From Viola odorata (Eukaryota; Streptophyta; Magnoliopsida; Malpighiales; Violaceae), in assembly GCA_963691705.1 (NCBI GenBank), contig OY829538.1, forward strand, positions 31,020,836 through 31,084,835: a stretch of 64,000 nucleotides of DNA, written 5' to 3'. Made by a program: the position numbers and the translations under genes. Numbering within the stretch: the stretch's first letter is position 1; each line of letters begins with the position of its first letter. Shown here piece by piece: positions 44,284 through 54,988 of this stretch. The notes under the pieces were generated by a model, which was given only the letters and a program-made list of their open reading frames with translations, ran no database searches and had not been told where the DNA came from.

Positions 44284-44617
44284 GAGATGTAAACAAGAAA
44301 ACTAGACTTGTAAGAGATGACAAACACACAGCAAAAACTCATGCCAGTGAGACTCACTTGTACACACAAGACAAATACCTAAAGAGGAAAAATCAACCCT
44401 AAAGGGAAACAAAGAGAAATTGGGGCAGAGATTGAGGTGAAGATAGATGAGTGAGAGCGGGGAGAATCTTCTCTTATGAACCATAATTTGGGAAATTAAA
44501 TCCCCATAGGAATAGAAACCAAATCTCATGGAATTAAGGACCCCTAAAGCTAGGGATTTATGTCAAGAAAGAAACGGGAAAGTAAAGAGAGGGCGGAGGG
44601 ATTTCCATCCCCCTTTC
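44284..44617 (-). other. LINE-1 5' untranslated region
   Basis: The sequence from the 5' end (minus: 'gaaagggggatggaaatccc') to the ORF1 start, 334 bp. The 5' end abuts the 14-bp target duplication, so the LINE is not 5'-truncated. Confidence 0.7.
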
Positions 44618-44631
44618 TTAAAATTTCTTTT
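44618..44631. repeat. Right 14-bp target-site duplication of LINE-1
   Basis: ttaaaatttctttt, identical to 12688-12701, at the LINE 5' end. Confidence 0.85.
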
Positions 44632-44808
44632 AGATAATTTGTTTAATTAACTTTACTAACATACCTCTAATTAATATTCTTAAACTCTCTCTTTACAATT
44701 ATCTCTTCCTCGTACACCATGATCTGTCCACCATCTACCTTACTTTTTTCTTCTCAACTAAACCCTAAAGAGGGATTTTTTTTTTTTACTAAAGAGAGAA
44801 AAATCTAG

Positions 44809-45140
44809 AGGGAAAAAATAGAGGGTATTTACTTCGAGGATTCATATTATGATAGTCTTGTTGATTTTGACGAATCAATGAACATGATTTCAAAAGACTC
44901 TCTAGGAATAGATGAAGATGAAATGGGTAAAGTGAGGGAGGATGTCTTGAATATTGAAGAAAATGGAAAGGAGCTCGTTGTGGAAGATTTTTTCGTAAGT
45001 CAAGATTCAAGAACATGAAGAATCGGTTATCAAGAAAAGGAAGTATCATATAGACGTTCCTGATGAAGTCTCTGACAAGAAAATTAAGGTCAAGAAACCT
45101 TTGGATTTTGACCTTAATGAGCTATCTACTGACGTGAACG
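44809..45140 (+). pseudogene. Degenerate acidic protein fragment, unknown
   Basis: Two overlapping frames read Asp/Glu-rich protein: 'YFEDSYYDSLVDFDES' (~44830-44880), then after a stop at about 45016 the next frame gives 'SVIKKRKYHIDVPDEV' and 'LDFDLNELS' (~45030-45130). This looks like a frameshifted protein with a basic nuclear-signal-like patch. It may be a transposase N-terminal fragment or an old host-gene piece; I do not recognise it. It abuts CACTA-like sequence. Confidence 0.35.
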
Positions 45141-45432
45141 GAAAAATAGTTGTCACAAACAATTAGTCACTAATTAGTCACAAACGCGTCACCATATAAT
45201 TCCCGTCATTTTTGTCGTCAATTCCCATTTTTTTATATACATATTACTGACAAATACTTTATTTGTCACTATAGATAGTCACTAAGTTGTCTCTACGTAA
45301 GTCTCAAATGAATTATTTTTCTTTGCTAAATATATTATTTTGGTCATTATTTTGTCACAAGAGAGTCAATGTTAGTGACAAATAGGTTTTGCAATTAAAT
45401 GTTTGCCTCTGTAGCCTCATTTTCTAGTAGTG
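45141..45432 (-). mobile_element. CACTA-type element terminus (truncated)
   Basis: On the minus strand the sequence starts CACTACTAGAAAATGAGG at 45432, a typical CACTA (En/Spm) end. Inward lie repeated 'gtcacaaa/ttgtcac' and 'agtcac' motifs, as expected for subterminal repeats. The opposite terminus is not found. Confidence 0.6.
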
Positions 45433-46275
45433 TCAAGGAACCAAAAAGACTTACCGTTGAATAAAAACGGGTTAATACACTCAGGAGTCCCAAACATTTG
45501 TCGTTTCATTTTAGTGAGTCCCAATTCCTTTTCTTTCTTTTTTATCAGTCCCAAAATTTTATCATATATCATGAACACAAGAGATCAATCCTGGACTCTA
45601 TTCAAGAAGTTAGAGGTCATCTATAACATGACATAGTACAACTTGAACAGAAGATCCTGCAGACAAACAACGACATCGACGAGCTGGATGGTAATGTGGA
45701 GGAGATGAATCAGGAGAAGGAAGAAGTGGTTGGACATGATATAGGGGATGAGTCCGCAAAAATGCTGAAGTTCATAAGTAATTGTGCCATAGATCTATGT
45801 ATTGTCATTACTCATGTGGAGCATAAGAGAGATATGATGCAGATGGTACTGCAAAATGTGAGAGCGTCACTTGCTCAACTGACCAACTTTGAGAATGGCA
45901 TGCGAATCATTCCAAACAGAGATTAGATTAGGACTTCCTCTAATACAGTGTATGTGTTTCATCTCTTTACGTTCAATAATTTAGGACCTTATCTCCGTAG
46001 AGCCTTCTTTATGTTAAAGTTTTTTCATTTCATGTGTTTCATAAAATGTAATGAATGTGATGGTTTGTTCCATTGATCCACTGTTTTGTTCTTAATAGTT
46101 TTGGTTAATCTCCCTTAACTTGCAAAGAATTAAGGTTAATCTTCCTTATCTTGCAAAGAATTTCTCTTAATATTTAGTGCTCAATTTAACGCATATAAAG
46201 TGGAGTGGATGATAATTTTGGAAGTGATTCTGTACAAATTTAACAAATTTAACCAAAATATTCAACTAGCATGGT
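45433..46275. other. Spacer with a weak ORF remnant
   Basis: A plus-strand stretch at about 45640-45926 reads a charged, possibly helical peptide ending 'NFENGMRIIPNRD', interrupted upstream. It could be an old coding remnant, but I see no family motif. 45927-46275 shows nothing beyond AT-rich sequence and a short repeat ('taatctcccttaacttgcaa' twice near 46105). Confidence 0.4.
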
Positions 46276-47604
46276 TGATTGAGCTATTATTGCAGTGGTT
46301 TTACCACTTATTTACCTGCATTTCCGAATAATATTCTATTGAATTCAATGGATATTCTTTGATTAATGCAGGAAATGACTTTGTAGAGAGTGGAAAAGAA
46401 AAGGAGAAGGATGACCCAACTTCTAGGTTATTTGGGAATGGACGGATCCCCGACTGGCTGTTTATTCTTGGCCAAGACAGACTGGTTTGGCCTACCGCCC
46501 GGCAATCAGGGGCACCAATTTTGGACGCGTTATCTTCGCCCCCCCGCCTCCCAGTTTTGTTTTAAAATAATTCTACTTTTGGGAGGAGATCTTTTAGATA
46601 CAATCTAGCTACAATTTAGCGTTTAATTAGGATTTTAATTTTCTTTATTTTCGCCCTATTTTCTAGGAAGAGAGGACTTTATATACTCTTCCTAGGGTTT
46701 TGAGAGGGAGGCGACTCCTTCTCTGATTTTGATCTCTGTCACACTTCACATTCATTTGGCTCCTTCAGAAACGGAGGATTATTCCACCATTTTTAATACA
46801 TTGTTATTTGCTTTTCAATTATGAGTATGAGTAGCTAAGCACATCGTTCTTAGTAGAGGCATTTAAAGTATGAGTATGAGATTGCATGAGACCTAATTGT
46901 TATTATTAATCTTTATATCTGCATTTAATTAATCTCGTGATTATTCTTAACGTATTTTCTGGTTGATTTTAGACGTAGCTAATCTAGAATTGAACATATC
47001 ACGCAGCAGTCATTCCTCTTGGTTGTGGATTATCGACCAAGAGGATCGAAGTAGACACTTATGCGCTACCGGCAGGATCGGGAAATGGTAGGGGGAAAGG
47101 TTAATCAAATCCAGTCCCGATTGACGCCCCGAGGATACTAGTCTGGAGTCGTCTTCTCCTAGTCGTTCATCTGCCAACTTAATAAACTCTTTAACCAGCA
47201 AGGTGCTAGTTGGTAAGGCATCATCTCTAAGCGTACTTGAGATGGTGTTGATACAGGAGAGAAGCAGGAGTCATAAGTGTACCTTGATCCTATAGCGACT
47301 CTGTAGATTGAAGATGAATATTCCTACATCGATGACTGCATCTCATGTCTCATAGCTTGCCAACCTCTACTAGGAATCTCTATCTTATTTGGTCTTTTAT
47401 ATTAATTTTGTCGTCTTGACCAAGAGCATCATTCTTGGCCAAGAGAATCATTTACTTTATTTACTTTCCAGTTTTAGTTCTATAACAAACCCCCAAATTC
47501 CACCTAAGTGTTATCCTTACTGTTATAAGATCTCACAAAAAATTCATACCTTTGTTCTTTGTTGTAAACTTATAATTATTTTTTACGGATTCGACACCTA
47601 GTCA
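46276..47604 (+). repeat. Athila-like solo LTR (1329 bp)
   Basis: Starts TGATTGAGCTATTA and ends 'ttttttacggattcgacacctagtca', similar in form to the LTR of the Athila-like element (start TGATTGGAGC, end 'ttttttacga...accatca'). Flanks are the identical 5-bp duplication ATGGT (46271-46275 and 47605-47609). No internal sequence follows. The cccccc-rich block near 46538 and the small ORFs inside are not genes. Confidence 0.78.
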
Positions 47605-47609
47605 ATGGT

Positions 47610-49836
47610 CTTAATAACATATGGTGTTCTCTAGTAATGGTTTTACTGGCAAAATTATTGTTCAAAACTAACAAAGTAATCAAAGAAAACATAAAAATTA
47701 CATGTGCAATAAGCATTACTTTAACATCTGAGCAAAAAGGAGTTCCTAATTAAATCGTTCTTCAGGTGAGTTTACATAAAATTCATCGAGCGCTTCTTCA
47801 GCGCGAGGACAAGAAAATAAGGGAGTGGTATATAAAAAATATTCTTTTAAATTGTATTGTAAACCTATCATATTTCTTTCATAACGTTGAATGGTCTGCC
47901 TGGAGCGAGTAGCTTTAGGTCGTGTAATTAGGATATGGGAAACGTTACACAATATATTTCCCAACGGATAATATGAGTAACTACAACCATAATTTTATCG
48001 TTTCTAAAATGCAATACTCAAAAATTTGTGTAATAATTACTTTATTAAACCATTCATGCGCTGGATTAATTGTAAAATGTCAAATAAATTAACACAGTTA
48101 AACCACGATGTTAGTGGTGGTATGCGTAAATATATTGTGATACTATAAGACACCCAACTATAAGGCGCGTGTTATTTTTTTATTCATATAATGAAAATTT
48201 ATCCTAGGTTACACTTTAACATTTAACATGATTATTATTGTGTAACTAGCATAAATTTTCTATTCCAAAAATTGCATTAAACTAACGTTTGAGTAATAGT
48301 AAATAAATATTCATTCCTTCAAAAATGAAAAGATGAAATTCTTAATTAACTAATGATGGGCTAAGTTACTTGAATTAAATTAAAACTCCAAATATAATAG
48401 GCTTATGAGTTACTTTACTTCAAATCTAAGAGGATTAGGAGTTATTTTACTTCAAATCTATTGAACAACGCGATGACAGGTTGATAATGGAAGATATAGT
48501 GTTACCAAACTATATCCTTGCTAACAAGATTCTTTATCAATTCAAATAATGTGGAATTACTCACAAAATGACTATATATTCATTAAGATTTATTATTACT
48601 AAATATTTAAAAACAATACAGAAATATATGTTAGTACCAAACGAGGTTGTAGTTTAACTGGTTATATGCAAACCATTTTTATGAAGTAAGGTCATGGGCT
48701 TAATTCAAGTACTGTAATCATAAATTAGTTCGTGTAATGCGGATTTTGCGTTACACTATATCTTCTCCCAAGACTATTATTGTGTACCTGTCATAAATCT
48801 TGTGTTACTCAAATGTATTAATACAACGTTTGTGTAATAGTTAATACATAATAATTACTGAAATGTAATCCAATAGGAGTTCGTAATTAAACCTTTCTTG
48901 GGTTGGGCTACTTGAAAATTTTCAAATGCATTATCAACGCTATGCCACAAAATTAGTGATACATATAGTAATTGTATTTCATCAAACAAAACACCTTTCT
49001 ATATCTTTCATTACATTTCTTTATAATACCTTGGACAAATGCAATAGAGTTTCCTTATTAGTTCGTGTAATTCGGATTTCTCATAGGTTACATTATATCT
49101 TCCCCTACGACTATTATTGTGTAACTACCATAAATTATCAGTTTATCAAATGCATTATTCCAATGTTTGTGTAATAGTAAATATATATTTATTAATTCAA
49201 ATATGAAAAGATAGGAGTTATTAATTTACTCGATCATTGGTTGGGTTACTTGAAATATTTGTAACACATTCTCAACGTTACTACACAAAATTAGTGATAA
49301 TATATATAATAATTATATAGTGAGAGTATTTTATACCAAACTATATGCTTTATAACTTTTGGTTAGAATAATGTGAATTACTCGCCAAATGTCATTACAC
49401 TACTACAAATAACAAATTATCTTGGTTTTCCTATTAGTCAAAATTTAGAAAATTTGAAAAATATTTTATTACCACACGAGCTTATAGTTTAACAAATTAT
49501 TGCAAATAAATTTTATGACGTCAGATAATGGGTTCAATTCAAGTACTATAATGATAAATTGATAATATAACTACTTTATTTAAATAATAAAATATATGTT
49601 CTCATTTTATATTGAATGATTAAAATTTTCATAATAACAACCAAAAAAATATTTAAATGTTGTTGGAGGTGGACCGGAGGTTAAAAAAAAGAAAAAGAAC
49701 AAGCAAATTATTAAATATTAAAAAAAACGAACAAAAATGGGGTGGATGGAGGAGCCCCAGGTTATCGCGAGATGGAGGGCATGAGTGGAAGGAGAATTTA
49801 TGGTTCAAAAAAGTCAGCATGAGGGTGTCGAACATT
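47610..49836. repeat. AT-rich field of diverged repeat units
   Basis: Blocks recur in the same order: 'attattgtgtaactagcata' (~48229) with variants at ~48773 and ~49110; 'ggcttaattcaagtactgta' (~48695) and 'gggttcaattcaagtactat' (~49530); 'gggctacttgaaaattt' and 'gggttacttgaaatattt' (~48905, ~49243). Units are diverged and of uneven length. Two units carry tRNA-like A and B boxes. No protein-coding sequence is visible. A CACTA-like 'cactactacaaataac' is at 49398. Confidence 0.55.
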
Positions 49837-49844
49837 GTTTTACC

Positions 49845-50244
49845 CCTGGTTATTAGAACCGGACCAGACCGGCCGGTTCGACCGGTTCAATTGGAATTTT
49901 TCACATTTTCGGTCTGATTCAGCTATTGGACCGGATATGCATGTGAACCGGATTCGATCAGTTTTACGCAACCGGCGAACCGGATTGAACCAGCTAGTTT
50001 AATGCTTCTTCTCCAAAACGACGTCGTTTTTGGTATTTTTTTTTTTAATTTTGATGGGTCGGCCCATTACAAGCATGGACCGGCCCATTACAGATATTGA
50101 CTCAGTCGGTTCAATCATTTAAGATTGAACGGTTCAATGTGTTAACAGTTCAACATCTACAATCCGGTCGAACCCGGTTGAATCCAGTCGAACCATAAAA
50201 TTTTCATTTCCAGTTTACTGTCCGGTCTGGTTTTGATAACACTG
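49845..50244. mobile_element. hAT-type MITE, copy 2 (400 bp)
   Basis: Ends are CCTGGTTATTAGAACCGG and the complement of GGTTTTGATAACACTG, flanked by the perfect 8-bp duplication GTTTTACC (49837-49844 and 50245-50252). Its interior, including the near-palindrome 'aaaacgacgtcgtttt' and 'gatgggtcggcccat', matches copy 1 at 12116-12504 in reverse orientation. Confidence 0.88.
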
Positions 50245-50469
50245 GTTTTACCGACACCCAAGCTAACAGTTAACCAAATCATTCGATTTGAATGATTGAT
50301 TAGTCACTTTAAATTATATTTGGTTCTGACCTTACATTCTTTGGAACTTTCAGTCACCACCCGCATCGCGCGTTCTATCATCCACCATGTCACCACCACA
50401 GTCGAAACAAATCCACGTGGCAACATCATAAACCGACGCTGAATAAATTCATCAACCATTAAGAGAATA

Positions 50470-51981
50470 GGGTTAATGCAATTTTGGGTACCTGCACTCT
50501 ATTTGTTGCACTGATTTGGTACCTACACTCGTTTTTGCTTTTAAAAGGTACTCGCACTCAAAAGCTTGTTCATATTTGGTACCTCACCCTAACGCCATCC
50601 ATCGCACTCCGTTAAATGTCGATGTGGCATGACATTTCAGTTGCCACGTGGCATTTTTTACTGGCGTGTCATGTCACATTAGCAAACTTTACCCGTGCTT
50701 TAAAAAACGGGTCAAGTAAACGGGTTTGAACCTTTTTTAGGAAGCGACGTCATTTTCTTGAAAGTCACCGATTTTTTTCTCTCTCCCCTTCTTCTCCCCT
50801 GCCTAGGTTGACCTCCATCAAAACCTTAAGAACCAGCCATTGCATGTTTTCTAATTTTCTGTAAAAAAATCTGGCATTTTTTTGGGTTCAAAATCATAAT
50901 GTAAACTATTGGAATTAATCTAATTAATTACACAAATCAATTCTGCGGATGGAGATTTGCAAGTGATGAATCTGACCGGTGATGGATTTTCGGTTTCCCT
51001 GAGTCGAGTTTCGTCAACGACTCTCAGCCATGGGAATTCAAATTCTATGGAAAATCTTACACTAGGACCGAGAAGCCAGCTTATTCGACCGATAAAAGTC
51101 CACCCCCCTCCATCATTGAAAATGGCAGATCTTAACTTGAATCAAAAAACTTCCGATGAACCTCCCCTGCCTTTGTCGCTCAAACTATCTACTGCACCAT
51201 CCTCCGATGAGTAGATTTCTCAGTCGTCTCCGGCGTCGCGCTCTTCCTCGTCAGCTTTTCAGGCCATGTCCGGCGTGATAGCAGCATGATTAGTGTTGCT
51301 TGAACAATGAAATCAAGATTTAAGAATTGTAAAGAGTAATTGGGATTGGCATTTATATATTATTATTATAAGAAATGGATGTAGGATAATAGACTAGATT
51401 ATGAATTAGTAGCTGTAGTGGTAGGTGATTTAGGTGACTGATTCCATGTTTGTACAAATTAGAAGGATTGAAGGAAGAGAGATGGTATGTCATTTTCTGT
51501 TGGGAGGAGGGGGGTAGAGGAGTAGTAGTTGTTGTGTAGGGGATGGGTTCTTTGTGTTTCTTGTCTGGTTGATTTTGTGGTTCTTAAGGTTGCAGATTTT
51601 TTTACAGAAAATTACAAAAAATCTCATGGCTGGTTCTTAAGGTTTTGATGGAGGTGTTGCTAGGCAGGGGAGAAGAAGGGGAGAGAAAAAAAAATCGGTG
51701 ACTTTCAAGAAAACGACGTCGCTTCCAAAAAAAGGCTTCAAACCCATTTACCGGACCCGTTTTTTAAAGCACGGGTCAAGTTGATACGTCAGCAAAAATG
51801 CAACGCGGCAACTGATGTATCATGCCACGTCGACACTTAACGGAGTGCGATGGATGACGTTAGGGTGAGGTACCAAATGTGAACAACCTTTTGAGTGCAA
51901 GTACCTTTTAAAAGCAAAATCGAGTGCAGGTACCAAATCAGTACAACAAATAGAGTGCAAGTATCCAAAATTGCATTAACC
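50470..51981. mobile_element. Pack-MULE-like Mutator element (1,512 bp)
   Basis: Long terminal inverted repeats of about 400 bp (50470-~50880 and ~51592-51981; starts GGGTTAATGCAATTTTGG and GGTTAATGCAATTTTGG) are flanked by a perfect 9-bp duplication AAGAGAATA (50461-50469 and 51982-51990). Nine-base duplications and long TIRs mark Mutator-like elements. The interior carries a captured gene fragment instead of a transposase. Confidence 0.85.
50957..51292 (+). pseudogene. Captured gene fragment, resembles the C-terminus of a SHAQKYF-type MYB factor
   Basis: The frame reads 'MADLNLNQKTSDEPPLPLSLKL', 'STAPSSDE', a TAG at 51212-51214, then 'ISQSSPASRSSSSAFQAMSG'-type sequence; after a shift of one base the frame ends 'DSSMISVA' and a stop. 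The order (MADLNLN, LPLSLKL, Ser-rich, FQAMS, D-S-x-I-S-V-A end) recalls the tail of single-repeat MYB factors of the MYBS3/KUA1 type, from memory. The MYB domain itself is absent. AT-rich 3' UTR-like sequence follows to ~51540. Confidence 0.55.
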
Positions 51982-52016
51982 AAGAGAATAATTATAATTA
52001 TAATAGTACTGTAATA

Positions 52017-52143
52017 CTCCCTCTGTCCGGAAATAACGGTCTTTTTAGCACAGTAACTTTCAGTAAAGTAAACACTAAAAAGTCAAGTAAAGTGTACAGT
52101 AACTTTCCGTAGATTTTCGTCACTTAATACCGTCCAGAGGGAG
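52017..52143. mobile_element. Stowaway-type MITE (127 bp)
   Basis: Starts CTCCCTCTGTCCGG and ends with its complement (CCAGAGGGAG), flanked by TA at 52015-52016 and 52144-52145. This is the Tc1/mariner-derived Stowaway signature. It lies about 530 bp upstream of the host gene start codon. Confidence 0.88.
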
Positions 52144-52367
52144 TACTATCTAAAGCCAACACCGACACCCCCTTCCTCAAATTAACTAATCCAATTTGCA
52201 TCTCTCCTTGACTTTTCACTCTCCATCCTCCTCACTTACATCTATCTAGCACAGCAGCAGCACACTGGAAGCACAGAGCTGTTCCTCACCACCAAAACCT
52301 TCACATGCTTTTGCACCTCTTTACTGGCTCTTCTTCCTCTCCATCAATGTCAGGTTAAATTACAAAG

Positions 52368-52658
52368 GTGAGTCAAAGTTCGAATTTCTATTTCGATCAC
52401 ACTTCTCTTTTCCGGCTATTCTGTTCATATCTTGGATCTCACATTCAATTAGTCGACAGTCATTTTGATTCGGGTAAGTTTTATTCCTTAAGATCTGTAA
52501 AACCCATTTCGTTCTGGATCTAAAACCCTTGCTTTTGTTAGCTTTTCTTTTTGGTGTCTCTTTGCTAGTTCTTGCACTCCAATCATCTGGGTTCTTATCA
52601 TTGCTTGTTGTTGATTGCTCTAAGTTCAAGTTTTAAGCTTGTTGTTCAAAAGCGTTAG
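52368..52658 (+). other. Possible 5' UTR intron of the host gene
   Basis: A strong donor ('aaag|gtgagtc', 52368) and a candidate acceptor ('cgttag|gttaag', 52658) flank a T-rich stretch, ending 15 bases before the ATG. A pyrimidine-rich leader (52200-52360) precedes it; no clear TATA box is visible. Confidence 0.4.
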
Positions 52659-52673
52659 GTTAAGAGGAAAAAA

Positions 52674-54389
52674 ATGTTGGGTGGGTCAACCTTTTCTCGA
52701 ACTGGAGGTTTCAGGCCTGAAAACTTAGGCCAGAGTGCATTAGCCATGATAGGGAATCTGTGTTTCACCTTCTTTGTGTTAGGAGTCCTTATTTTCACCA
52801 TTATTGCTGCTACTTATCAGCCTGAGGACCCTCTTTTCCACCCATCAACCAAAATTACCACATACTTAACCTCAAACTCCAATGCTACCTTTAAATCTGA
52901 TGATACCGTGGTGAAAACTGGAGAGGATTTCATGACATCCAATCAGAAAGTCTTTAGCAATTTTATCAATGCCACTGATTTAGAGTCATCGAATATTGCT
53001 GCTGAAGCTCGTGCTGATGGCAGTAACCCTGAATCAAAACCTGAAGATTGTGAGGGTCCTATAAATTGTAAGGACCGAGAGTTGTTTCATTTGATGATGA
53101 GAAAGGCTATAGAGGAGTTTAAGGATATACATTTTTACCGGTTTGGGAAACCTGCGTTTGGGGGTAATGACAGTACTTGTGATATGGCTTGGCGGTTTAG
53201 GCCTAAAGATGGGAAGACTGCTGCCTTCTATAAGGATTATAGGCGGTTTTCAATCGCCAGGTCAGAGAATTGTACACTCAGTGTTGTGGGGATTGGAGAT
53301 TACCATTCTGGTGTCAATGCAAGGAAGAAGAAGAGGAATCAGAAACCTGGATTTGAAAAGACACCTGCCAAGTCAGTAGAGGGAGCGTCGCTATTGCCTG
53401 TGGTTGGGGAAACTGTGAATGATGCACTTCCTATTGTTGAATCAGAGAATTCATTCAGTCGTGGCAAGTATTTGCTTTACAATGGTGGTGGTGATAGATG
53501 CAAAAGCATGAACCATTTCTTGTGGAGTTTCTTATGTGCACTGGGGGAAGCACAATATCTGAATCGAACTTTGGTTATGGATATGACCATCTGTTTAAAT
53601 TCAATGTACAGTTCTTTGAATCAAGATGAGGAAGGAAAGGATTTCAGGTTTTATTTTGATTTTGAGCATTTGAATGAGGCGGCATCTGTGTTGGACCAAA
53701 CTCAGTTTTGGGAAGATTGGGGTAAATGGCAGAAGAAAGATGGGTTGAATCTGCATCTTGTGGAAGATATCAGGGTCACACCCATGAAGCTGCAAGAGGT
53801 GAAAGACACCTTGATTATGAGAAGGTTTGGATCTGTCGAACCAGATAATTACTGGTACAGAGTGTGTGAAGGAGAGACGGAATCTGTTGTCCAGCGGCCA
53901 TGGCACCTGATATGGAAATCGAGAAGGTTGATGGATATTGTTTCAACTATTGCTTCAAGATTAAATTGGGATTATGATGCAGTTCATATTGAGAGAGGGG
54001 ATAAAGCAAACAACAAGGAGCTCTGGCCTAACCTTGCAGTGGACACGTCACCTGATACACTCCTCACCACATTGGCCAACAAGATTGAAGACGGGAGGAA
54101 TGTTTATATAGCGACAAATGAACCTGACATCTCCTTCTTTGACCCATTGAAGGACAAGTATACCACACATTTTCTTGATGAGTACAAAGATCTTTGGGAC
54201 GAGAACAGTGAGTGGTACTCGGAGACAACGAAACTTAACAAAGGGGTGCCGGTTGAGTTTGATGGTTATATGAGGGTGTCCGTTGACACGGAAGTCTTCT
54301 TGAGAGGGAAAAAGCAGGTTGAGACTTTCAATGACCTCACTAATGATTGCAAAGATGGTATTAACACCTGCACTGCTGCTGCTAGTTGA
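52674..54389 (+). CDS. O-fucosyltransferase-like type II membrane protein
   Basis: An intact intronless ORF of 571 codons in a good context (aaaaaATGttg). A short N-terminal tail is followed by one membrane segment (about residues 24-47, 'MIGNLCFTFFVLGVLIFTII'), then an acidic stem and a luminal domain. It matches, from memory, a plant family annotated as O-fucosyltransferase family or calcium-ion-binding protein. Visible blocks: 'GKYLLYNGGGDRCKSMNHFLWSF' (split here: residues ~263-285, the start of the sugar-transferase-like fold), 'WHLIWKSRR' (~409), 'DAVHIERGDKA' (~435; family H-x-R-G-D) and 'NVYIATNEPD' (~474). Golgi residence is likely. Substrate unknown. It is the only intact host gene here. 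Confidence 0.85.
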   Translation: MLGGSTFSRTGGFRPENLGQSALAMIGNLCFTFFVLGVLIFTIIAATYQPEDPLFHPSTKITTYLTSNSNATFKSDDTVVKTGEDFMTSNQKVFSNFINATDLESSNIAAEARADGSNPESKPEDCEGPINCKDRELFHLMMRKAIEEFKDIHFYRFGKPAFGGNDSTCDMAWRFRPKDGKTAAFYKDYRRFSIARSENCTLSVVGIGDYHSGVNARKKKRNQKPGFEKTPAKSVEGASLLPVVGETVNDALPIVESENSFSRGKYLLYNGGGDRCKSMNHFLWSFLCALGEAQYLNRTLVMDMTICLNSMYSSLNQDEEGKDFRFYFDFEHLNEAASVLDQTQFWEDWGKWQKKDGLNLHLVEDIRVTPMKLQEVKDTLIMRRFGSVEPDNYWYRVCEGETESVVQRPWHLIWKSRRLMDIVSTIASRLNWDYDAVHIERGDKANNKELWPNLAVDTSPDTLLTTLANKIEDGRNVYIATNEPDISFFDPLKDKYTTHFLDEYKDLWDENSEWYSETTKLNKGVPVEFDGYMRVSVDTEVFLRGKKQVETFNDLTNDCKDGINTCTAAAS

Positions 54390-54988
54390 TGCTTATATGG
54401 AGGTTTGAACCTTTTCTCTTGGTTTCGTTATCCACGCGTATTTCTAGATATCATCTTTGTTGTTGTTAGAATCTGCAAGGCTAATCTTGTTTAATTAGTT
54501 TTGGCATGAATACCATCATCATTATCATTGCGTTCTGTAAAATGTAGGAACAATGTCTCATTACGCTGGTTGTTTCCAGATTTTTTGCTCGTTTTGCTCC
54601 CCAAACTTTTGGCATCCTTGTTGTTTCACCATGGTAACGCGTTATTGAGTCGCTCTTTTGGTATTCTGCAATTGGTAGTAAACAAGGAATGAGGATGGGA
54701 ATTTATGATTTATTATTTTTTTTTTTTAAAAAGCCGACTTCTTTTATTCACTGGCGGGTCACAAATTTGAATAACCTTCGTATGAGAGACAAAATTATTT
54801 AATCAGCAAACACTCAACTCAAAATATACTCATGTTATAAAAGTGTTTGGTTAGGAATAAGAATGGTCTAATTATCAATTCAGACCCTACATTTCATATG
54901 CTCTATCTATCTGACCCCAAAGTTTTTTATAATTATATCAATTTACTCCTTTATAGTTAAGGTATGAGCATGAGAAGTTTAAAAAAAA
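54390..54988. other. 3' flank of the host gene, AT-rich
   Basis: The 3' UTR presumably lies in about 54390-54700 (T-rich). A poly-T run at 54712-54727 follows. No gene is visible. Confidence 0.5.

Larger units (their letters stand above)
12702..44617 (-). mobile_element. LINE-1: full-length L1-type LINE split by nested insertions
   Basis: Pieces of one non-LTR retrotransposon read 5' to 3' on the minus strand: 5' UTR and ORF1 (44617-41057), ORF2 endonuclease (41056-40034), then after the gypsy-2/Tat complex the remainder of ORF2 (15520-~12780) and a poly(A) tail (~12711-12702). Joining the pieces at the insertion sites restores continuous LINE motifs: 'WLKAGDK' before 40034 and 'NTSFFHG' after 15520. 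The total without inserts is about 6.1 kb, normal for a plant L1. The 14-bp duplications on both outer ends show one insertion event. Confidence 0.88.

Noticed and set aside
46359..46608. Overlapping small ORFs near 46400-46600
   Set aside because: They lie within an Athila-like solo LTR with a perfect 5-bp duplication and show no protein-family features.
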